From contig WMCF01000014.1 in the NCBI GenBank assembly GCA_009792885.1, forward strand, positions 15,512,049-15,576,048: DNA of 64,000 bases, given 5' to 3'. The stretch is from Eremophila alpestris peregrina. Lineage: Eukaryota; Chordata; Aves; Passeriformes; Alaudidae. This document shows positions 55,326 to 64,000 of the stretch, piece after piece. The translations under genes were made by a program, and so were the position numbers. The notes beneath the pieces are model-generated. The model was not told where the DNA came from, did no database searches, and saw only the letters and a program-made list of their open reading frames with translations. Position 1 is the stretch's first letter, and every line of letters starts with the position of its first letter.

Positions 55326-58300
55326 AACTACTTTTGCATATCAATGTATACTAGTATGGTCCTTTTGGTGCCATACATAGGCAGATCACTAAAAACAGAT
55401 GAATAACTATCAAATCCAATCTTCCTTTCAGCAGAGCAGAAGTATTAAAGTATTTAAAGGCAGAATGATCTCACAAAACAAGATTTTTAAAATCTATAAA
55501 TTCAGGTGTGAATGCTTAAGAAGTATAATGTAAGTTTTGACAAAGTGTTTTGATTTGATGCTTTTACATTTTTGCTGTAAGACATGATTAACTCTCAACC
55601 TACCTACATGTGCTAGTGTTTTGCAGTAAAAATAGCAGTGCTGAGCTGCTTCCTGAGGTGCAAAAACAATCCTACAATTCCTAAAGAGGGGGGGGAAAGA
55701 TTTTTTCTCCTAGTAAAAATGAAGTAATCATTGAAATAAGGAGCAAGATTTAAAAATTCTTGACTGGCAGCTCTTAAAATTGCTCTCTCTTCTCTCAGTA
55801 TTAACAAAATCTTATTTTCCAAAAATCAACTAGATTTTGCAGTGAGTATTAAATGCAGTATTTAGAAAAGAAATACCTTATTTTAGATGTTCAGCATTAA
55901 TGTGTACACATAATTGATGCATTTGAGTTTGATCCATGTTGTGACAGGCTTTGACAGCCAAAAATGACAGAATTAGCAGTGCTACAATAGGGTTTATGAC
56001 AAGAAAAGTATCAGTAGAGGCTTGTATTGTATCACACACAGAAATAAAAGAGAGCATATGGTCCATTTCCCTACCTGCTTTTACTTCACCTAACTTAAAT
56101 TTCCTCCAGGTCTGTTGAGGTATTGAAGTTTGTAGAAGCTTGAGGATTTATTGCAAAGAAATTAATTGCCTCTGGTTGCAGCTTACCATGAAGCAGCCAC
56201 ATAAAATGGAGTCAGACATCATTACAGAGCAGCCTGTCTTGTTTCTTTCAGGTACCTGGAAGAATCTGCCTATGTGACTGTCAAGACTGTTCATGACTTT
56301 GAAACTAAGGGAACAGAAAAAATGAGGACAGAGGCAACAAATAAATGTTGCCTGAACATGGCAGTCAAAGAAGAAAATGTAAATTGTGCCAATCTTTTAC
56401 TACGTACATTGACAGAAAATTCCAGGTAATGCAGCCAGGAGAATAAAGGAATTAAAAAAAAAAAATGGAAAAAATCTAGCTGTGATCTGATTTCTTGATC
56501 TGTTTAGTGAGTCCTCCTTCTCTATAAACTTTTAAATTTATTAGGAAATAAGACACATAGAAAACCAAGTGTGGGAGGTGCCAAACTTCAAGTTTGTAGA
56601 GTGCAGTAAAGAACTAGACTGAGACTAATAAAAAATTTTTACAAGAAATGAATGCTTGTTATTACCTGCACAGAATGGTACTGTGTCTTTGTAGATACGG
56701 GGATTTTTTGGCAAGGAAATATCCCATTTAAATCTAAATAGCACAGTCAGTTGTAATAAAACCAGAATTGAAATAATGAAAAACCTCAAAAGCATGAAGA
56801 TAACAAATCATGTGGCAACCATGCCAAAATTCTTGCTGTATCCAGACAGATTTGTAATTACACAACAAACATATGTAAAGTAGTTTCAGATTTATTAGTC
56901 TGGGTACTAATTACATTAACAAGAATAATAGAAATTAAAACACCTGTACCTTGAAAATAGGGGCTTTTCACTATTCTTTCAATTATGGTGGTGGCTGTAA
57001 CAAAGTGCAACCACCTGACCTATGGAGAATGCAGTCCTGCACATCATTTCTCCACTGGACTCTGGAACAAGACAGGATAGGACTGTGCTGTAAACCCAGG
57101 GAAAACACCAGTAGTGGGAGACCTCCTGCAGAACAAGCTTCCCCTTCCCAAGAGATCCAAGTGTAACTTTGCTAATTGCAGCCATGACATGACCGTGCAT
57201 ACGCAAAAACATACCTGAATGGAAACCCACTTTTCCCAGCCAGGAACACACAAATGTTGCAGTGGGGCATCTGGAATCATGAGCAATGCTGGAATTTTCC
57301 TGACTGCAGCAAATCTTTGTCCTACCTACAGAGAGGGTCTTCATATTACCTGATGCATTACTTGGCTATGCTGTCACTGTGCATTTGTCCCACATGGATG
57401 ACTGGTCCTTTCCTGAGTAAGCACAGGGCTAATCAGACCGTGCAGTGGGAGGCCAAAACGTGGACTGTGTCTGCAGACAGAAGGGTTAAAGCTGTCCAGC
57501 ATTATTTGTTGCAAGATAAGGTTATCTGTGGTTTGCTTTGAAAGCAAGGGAAGAAGCCTTGTTATAGAGGAGGATGCCAAAGCTCACTGCTTTTTCTGGC
57601 TCCCATAAGCTATCAGCAAAATGCCTTTTGCAGAATGGAATAACATGGGATAACTTTTCCCCCACATTCACAACAGAAGTGAAATCTACTACATCAGTCT
57701 CTTCCAGCTTGTTCTATGTCCTTTCACTATAGATGTCTGATATATAAAAAGAGTTGTGGCTTTCCTCCTAGACATGGAGCATGTTCTCCTTTAGTGGCTC
57801 ATTCCACTCTTCTTTTCTGTACTGAAGAGCTGTACTTGCTCTGTATCTCAGTGCTCCAACTGTCCAGATTACAAGCCATGTTTTTGCATCGTTTTGTTGC
57901 TGTAGTTAGAAGCCCACATGAAAACAAACTCTTTCTTGGTTGATTTTCTGTACGAAAGACCAAAAATTACAGTACAGACAATGCACTGCTTCCCTGCTTT
58001 CATTATCTTCAACATCGCTTTCAAAATAGGATGTGTCAGCAAAATTCTGTCTAGCACCTCCTCGTATGCACAGATGGCATGAGAATTGAAGTGATACAGC
58101 TTTGTTTCTTTCTCTCTCACTTTCTTAGCCTTGAATTTTCATCCTTGATTTGTCATATCCATGTCTTTTGAATTTTTATTCATGAGATTGTGTTCATGTG
58201 TTTGCACAGCCATTTCTTTAGTAGACCTTTAAAAATACCTGTCTTACGTTCCTTGCTATGACGATTTTCTCTCTGAAATTATTTTTAGCTTGTCATATGA

Positions 58301-61198
58301 CTCCCAAGCCTTCCTTAAGGAAGACACATGAGTCCTTTTCTCAGAGTGTGTGTTTCACTGTCTCACCTGTGAATACATGGATATTTGTCTAATTGAGTGG
58401 AGGTACTTGACCAGGTAAAGAGCCATCAATCCACACTAAATTGTGCCTAAGCAACCCAGTGATGGAAAGCTATCTCACCTCCTATCTTCTCTGTGATCAC
58501 CTCTGACTTCACATAAACCTTCCTTGCTTTTCAGGAAATTTTCCTATGCATTTCTTTGAGAAGGGCCTGACATGAAAATCTTTGCTTAAAAATCCCGGAA
58601 AATTTGAGAAAACTTTGATAAAACTAAGATGAGCAATGTCCCTTCAGCCTGACCACCTTTTTCAGGCCCACAGTCACATACTCTGCAAGGACTTGTAGCT
58701 CCTACTTCCCCAATGTCAGGATTCATCTAGGGAGACTGTTTGAAAGAGGCTGACAGGGAGGCAGAAAAAGCACACAGGTCTGTATTTGAGGGATGGATTC
58801 ATAACCTAATCAGTCACTCATAAGTAAAACATCTGTAATAATTTATAAAATTCCTGTACTCTGGCTTAGACATAGAAAACAGGTCACTGGAGAGATGACA
58901 CCTTCCTGAACTTTGGCCTATATACATCAGCTCCAGTTATGCTCCAGACTTTAAGGAAAAACAGCTGCATGGAAACACACGGCCCCCCAGTGACCAGACC
59001 CCTGCCAGAGCAGCTCTACCTCAGAAGGCAGTCACACAGAGCTCGTGTGTCTTTGCCTTGAACAGACCATCTGATTTTTCCAGTACCACTTAGACAAGGC
59101 ATGTGGCTGCAACTAAAACCCTCAAGTTTTCAAATTTCTTCTAAATCTCTTCACTTCCTGATCAAATATGAATCTTCAGGATTCAGTCACCATGTGTAAG
59201 TACTGTCATAACTCAGGACTGTATTGACCTCTAAATGAGAAATTCAAACCAATCCAGATCTATAAATATTAGAATTTATTGTAAGTTTTATATTTGTCCC
59301 AGGGTGCAGCTGCCTTAATAATCATGTCTACAGATGGACACTGAAGGAAACATGTTGATATATATTGAATATAACAAGCTTCAAAGTGACATCACTGGTC
59401 CTTTGATTTGATTCTATTTTTACCTTTATCTTTTTGGTTTTCCTTAGGGCTGTTGAATTAAACAAAGAATTCTTTAAAGCATAGATTTTAAGAATTCCAA
59501 TGAGAACAGCTTTCTATCTTTTTACAGTTAAAATAGGGATAACATGGTATGACCCCTTCACCCCAGAAAACACCAAATGATCTCTAGTCTTCTCCCTCCT
59601 TCCTTTTCCACTTAAGCAATTTCATTAAAGGAATTTTGTCTAGCTTGAGTCCAGATATTTTCCAGGATAGTATCATAAACCAAGAGGTTTACTTCTATAA
59701 GTCACCCCATGAATCTTGCAATCACAACTTATTTCAAACAGAAAATTATACAGAAGAAATAGAGCATTAAAGTTTGCTGTATTTTACTGTACACTTTAGA
59801 ACTGCTTTATGTGTAAAAATCTAGGAGAGGTTTTGAACATGAAGGATACTGGAGTCACAGTCTATATCAATAGAGATATTTTATTCTGCAAACTTCAAGC
59901 ACACAACTGAGATGTTTCACCCTGTAAATCTGGAGGAGTAAGGGGCCAAAGCAAAAGCAAAACAACCATCTGTCAAATATTCTGTGTGCAGAGGTGCACA
60001 AGTAAGGGAGGTCATGTCAAGAATGATCGGTGAGAATTCTTCTCCCCTCATCCACAATAATGGTAGGACTTCAAGGAGGGGGGAAACTACTGCTGGATAA
60101 AATTTCTCAGTAAAGTCTCCAAGAGCCAGGCTGTACAAAAGGCAAGAAAACCTCAAGAAATTGCAGAGAAAAATAATTTTTTTATATGAACTGAACCAAA
60201 CCAACTGCCTCCAGCTTTCCAAGTGGCTTTCTGACATGGAGCAGGAAATGGAGCTGTGGGGAGACAGGGAGAACTGAGTGCCAGTGATTCAGCACACATG
60301 ATAGCAGAAAGAATTCTACATTAGCTAAAGCAGAGGAGTGAAGTAAGCAAGTGAGCAAGATGAATGCTGGAATAGTCTTTCTCCTCCATACTACAACACT
60401 AAATACACCCAAAATGCAACACAGAAATACCAAGATAACTATTCCAAACGGAGAAGATCCACTGGATGAAAAAACCCCACGCAGTCATTCAACTTCTAAA
60501 AATGAGCGGCATCATGTGAAAAACAGTGATACCTAAATATTTATCAGTTGAACATCATATTTAATATGTTTCTTTAACTTCAGCAAGCTGTCAAATGGTC
60601 TAAAGAAAACATCTCTTTTTAATTTGAAGGGTATCAAACACAGTGCCTTTAGCATAAATTATTTTTTAAAAAACAATTTTAAAATATTTTCAGCTGCTTA
60701 ATACAACATCTTTGGAAGAGGAAATAACAAAACACATCTGTCTACTTGAAACTGCAAAAAGGTGGCTGCAGCAACACATCATTATGAAGGAAGAAATCAT
60801 CAAGAGTCTATACCATGTAATATTGTTTTAGTGCTACAACTCAAAGACTAGCAAAATGATGAACAGAGACAGATTACTTTCCTGGAGCTTTTCTTTAAAA
60901 TGTCTTACCTGTTTGTACAGTTACACTGAGATTATCTGTATGCAACCATTAAGGTAAATTTCACCATATAAGTTTTCTCAGTATTGTACTTCAAGCCTCC
61001 TGCAACTGCAGCAACAGAAAAGGCAGCAAAGTATCTACCTCTCCTTCTCATTCTCTTAATTGAAGAACCAGAAGAGCTGGACTTCAGGAGAGAGGCTGTG
61101 AGCATCCTGCACATACTGACACCACAGCCTGAAGAAGTTAAAAAAAAAGAAATGTTGCAGTATGTTTTTTTTGCAATATTCCCTTCTTCTTCTTGAAG
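55326..61198. other. Upstream flank, no gene seen
   Basis: Nothing recognised over 5.9 kb. Open frames here, such as those near 57,000-57,550 and 59,900-60,430, show no known protein pattern and no supported splice chain. Confidence 0.55.
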
Positions 61199-61350
61199 TT
61201 CACAGAATTACAGAATTGTTAGGTTGAAAGGGACCTCTGAAGATCTCCTAACCCAACCCTCCTGCCAAGGCAGGGTCACCTAGAGCAGGTTACACAGCAA
61301 TGTGTCCAAGTGGGTTTTGAGGGTCTCCAGCAAGGGAGAGGTTAAATATT
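61199..61350 (-). mobile_element. CR1 LINE 3' fragment
   Basis: Reverse of a CR1 3' end: AATTGTTAGGTTGAAAGGGA, CCTCTGAAGATCTCCTAACC and CACCTAGAGCAGGTTACACA. A different CR1 subfamily from the CCATGGGCAGG type elsewhere in the window. Confidence 0.87.
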
Positions 61351-64000
61351 GTTCAGAGGCTTTTGGGAAAGGGCCATGCTCACCTGCTCTGCCAGCAATG
61401 ATATGAGGCTTAGGAGGCTGCATGCAATCACGTGAGCCTCAGCACAAGGAGCCTTTGCAAGAGATGGAAATTAGAAATTTGGCATATTACTGCAGTGAAG
61501 AGACCAACACTCCGTGGACCTTTCATAGCTGGTTAGATAGAAATGAGGATCTCTGTAAGGGCTCAGGTCTCCCAATAAAAAAAAAAATTAAAGCCTTCTA
61601 TCATCTGGAAAGAGTTATCTTTGCAAAAAAAGCATAGGGAAAGCAGTTTCCTGAATAAAGGTAAGAAAAAGGTAGCTTGCTTTCATGAAGAATTGTCCAG
61701 AGAGATTCAGGATCTGAATCTCACTGACCCTTCTGGTAACAGCAAAAAAAAACTCTCTTCATGGAAGGAGATGTAGGTCAGAAAGTCCAAGCCACAGGTG
61801 GGCAATAACGAAAGAAAGCACAGCTTGATTCCACTGTTTGGAAACACATAAGAATTAGACAGCAACTGTGGTATCACAGAATTCTTCCCATTCTTAACCC
61901 CATTCCTGTACTAATTAAGAGTTTGAACAGTGGGACTACACACACATGTTTCACATGCCCATAGCATAGAAGTGAATGGGAAAATTGAATGAATGCAAAT
62001 TAGCATCCAGGGATGTCCAGAGCAATAGGTAAGCTATTACAATATGGAATCAACTTGGAATTTACACCAACTCTCATTTTACAACATCTTTTCTTAAGAC
62101 TGTTTAATTTAATACCACAATAACGTAGATATTTTCTAGTCCCTATGGGTAGATGATCAATGTCAAGAATCAAAACAGTGATGCCCAGTTCTGGATGTAC
62201 AAGCTTCTATATTGCTCAAGCTACAAGAGCCAGCCAAGCAATTTCAGCAACTGCACTGGGCCACCAATCTTCCAGAAAAACAAGAAACTGTATGTCCATG
62301 TTAGCAGGTAACACACCAGAACATCAGGATAGATCAGCACAGCCAACGCTAAGGACCCCCACACCCTCAGAGGCACAGATGTACCCCCTGCAGGCAGCTG
62401 CCCCAATCCCAGTCCCGCTGGCTGCTGGCACTGGAGCTGCAGAACCACTCCAGCCACTGGCACTATGGACCACCCACGACCTATGGTCACACTCCAGCTG
62501 CTGACACCTGGCTCTGCTCACTCTGGGCTTTCCCATTGCTTCACCAGAGACTCACAGAACGTCCCTGCTGTGGTCTGGCCCCAGCTGCTCTGCTCAGACA
62601 TCTCTGCATCCCCAGAAATGAGTTCCTCAGGCAGGAAGGGATTTAAAGGAAGAGGCTGTGCTGGGCACAGACAGACTGGCACAGACTGCTCTGCTGTTTA
62701 TATATGACCCACCCTTTTTATCTCCTTATTCCTCTGTTTTCCCATGCTCACTTCTCTCCAGGTCACCTAAGTGTCTCCTTTTGCCTGTCCTTCTTTCCTT
62801 CACTATGCGTCCCATAAGTTCTGCAGCCTGCTTAGATTTAACAGCATATTCCTAACTCCCTCCTCCCTTTAAAAACATACATAAATATATTTGATATTAT
62901 ATAAAATTGAGTATCATGATTCCAAGCCTGCTTACACAGACTTTCTGCAACTGGCAGGTGGGAGAACTCTTCTCATTTTCCTTATTGAGTTAATTAGAAA
63001 CATATCTTGAGGATGTTGACTCTTCATCTCTAGTGAAAACTCTTGAAACCAATAAACACTGCAATTTGCATAGGAACATTATGGCTTGCACTGGCTTTCT
63101 TTCTTTTTTTTCTTCTCATAAGAGAAGCAACGATGTCAGGTAACATTTCACCTCAGAGACTGGGGATTTATATCTTATTTTCAAGAAACTCTGAGGAAGA
63201 CTTAAGGGTGTGGGTTTCTCAAGCACTACTGGATTTTATTTGCAGTCCAGGCAAATTGACAAAGGAAATGCTGTGCCAACGGCTTTTTTTTTTTTTTTCC
63301 AACCTAGGAGACTTGGGAACAGCTCCAGCCATTACAAGATAGAACTATGAGACTCAGAACCCCAGCAGCCCATCATGCAGGTAAGGGGGTTTGCAGTGTG
63401 AGGTTCCAGTAACCCCTCATCAGCAAAACAAGGAATATTTTTCGTTCCAGTTATAACATTATGGCTTGGCTGGATACGTAAAAGCTAGTAAGAGCACTGA
63501 ATGAGAGATTCAGAATTTCTGATTTCCTATTTAAAAGGAATCTATTTTCCACCAGGGCCACTCTTACGCTATACTACAATTACTGGGTACATCAGTTACC
63601 AGTGTCACAAAAATTGATAAAAGGAAAATTGTAGTACTTGGTACTGCATAGAAGTGGTTTGTTTATATACTCTTTAGCTATGCTGCACCTACAGAAAATA
63701 TTAATTGCTTGGCTGCAGTGGGCATTAAAAAGAATCCAACAGTCCCACACTTTAAAAATTAAAAAAGAATTATGCTGGGTAAGACAGCCAGCTGAAAAAA
63801 TCCACCACTCTTTATGCCAACTTGCAATCCAAACCAGCATGCAGATCTTCTGAATTCATTGTCTTCTCTAAAATGAGGCTCTCCCCCAAAACCTCCTCAC
63901 ATTTAAGTTACATGTTTGTTTGTGATTGTTTGCTGTTTATGAAATTTCAGTTGTTAGGCTCAGGTCCTCAAAGCAGGAAACGGAGAAAAGTATTTCATGA
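61351..64000. other. Upstream flank, no gene seen
   Basis: Contains the tentative LTR fragment at 62,330-62,710. Otherwise AT-rich and plain to the window end. Confidence 0.55.
62330..62710 (+). mobile_element. Possible ERV LTR fragment
   Basis: A G+C-rich stretch that reads like the CTGCTGGCACTGGAGC/ CCTCAGGCAGGAAGGGATTT/ TTTAAAGGAAGAGGCTGTGC blocks of an avian LTR, followed by a TATA-like TTTATATATGA near 62,698. Ends and duplication were not found, so this is a tentative call; it could be another dispersed repeat. Confidence 0.35.

Noticed and set aside
56210..56425. Acceptor-like tttctttcag followed by a cysteine-rich short reading
   Set aside because: The reading meets a stop after about 15 codons and no partner exon or known family fits.
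1..64000. CRISPR arrays, operons, phage or bacterial defence genes
   Set aside because: None seen. The window has spliced genes, CR1 LINEs and ERV LTRs and is vertebrate DNA, so such systems are not expected.

Overview
This window is vertebrate nuclear DNA, almost certainly from a bird and probably a passerine. The evidence is a spliced RECK gene whose exons translate to a protein very close to vertebrate RECK, CR1 LINE fragments with the avian CR1 3' end, and long terminal repeats whose sequence I recognise from passerine genomes. I saw no bacterial gene organisation, CRISPR array or phage-like module. The species cannot be fixed by reading alone.

The left two thirds (1 to about 42,300) is the RECK gene on the minus strand. 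RECK is a GPI-anchored cell-surface glycoprotein that restrains matrix metalloproteinases and acts with ADGRA2 (GPR124) as a Wnt7a/Wnt7b co-receptor. I could place 18 coding exons from the start codon (42128) to a donor at 843. Every junction keeps the reading frame and together they give 814 complete codons. Landmarks sit at a constant offset of 7 residues from human RECK numbering. The last exons (rest of the C-terminal domain and the GPI signal) should lie left of base 1. The promoter is a CpG island at about 41,640-42,540 with GC boxes, an inverted CCAAT box and a GACG tetranucleotide array 59-90 bp upstream of the ATG.

The introns are mostly AT-rich and plain. The exception is intron 4 (26,357-33,791), a trap for mobile elements: two solo LTRs with matching 5-bp target duplications, a 1.6-kb CR1 LINE remnant carrying traces of endonuclease and reverse transcriptase, and a long ERV LTR of about 1.35 kb.

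The right third (42,600-64,000) is upstream flank with no gene I can support. It holds a few CR1 3' ends, one minus-strand LTR with a near-perfect target duplication, and two blocks (about 43.9-44.35 kb and 45.83-46.16 kb) whose composition makes them candidate conserved regulatory elements.

I found no evidence for a previously undescribed system. The most unusual points are a perfect 8-bp hairpin over the exon 12 splice donor, a CpG-dense islet confined to exon 18 with an uncertain exon end, TTTG repeats serving as the polypyrimidine tract of two acceptors, and the microsatellite in the RECK leader.
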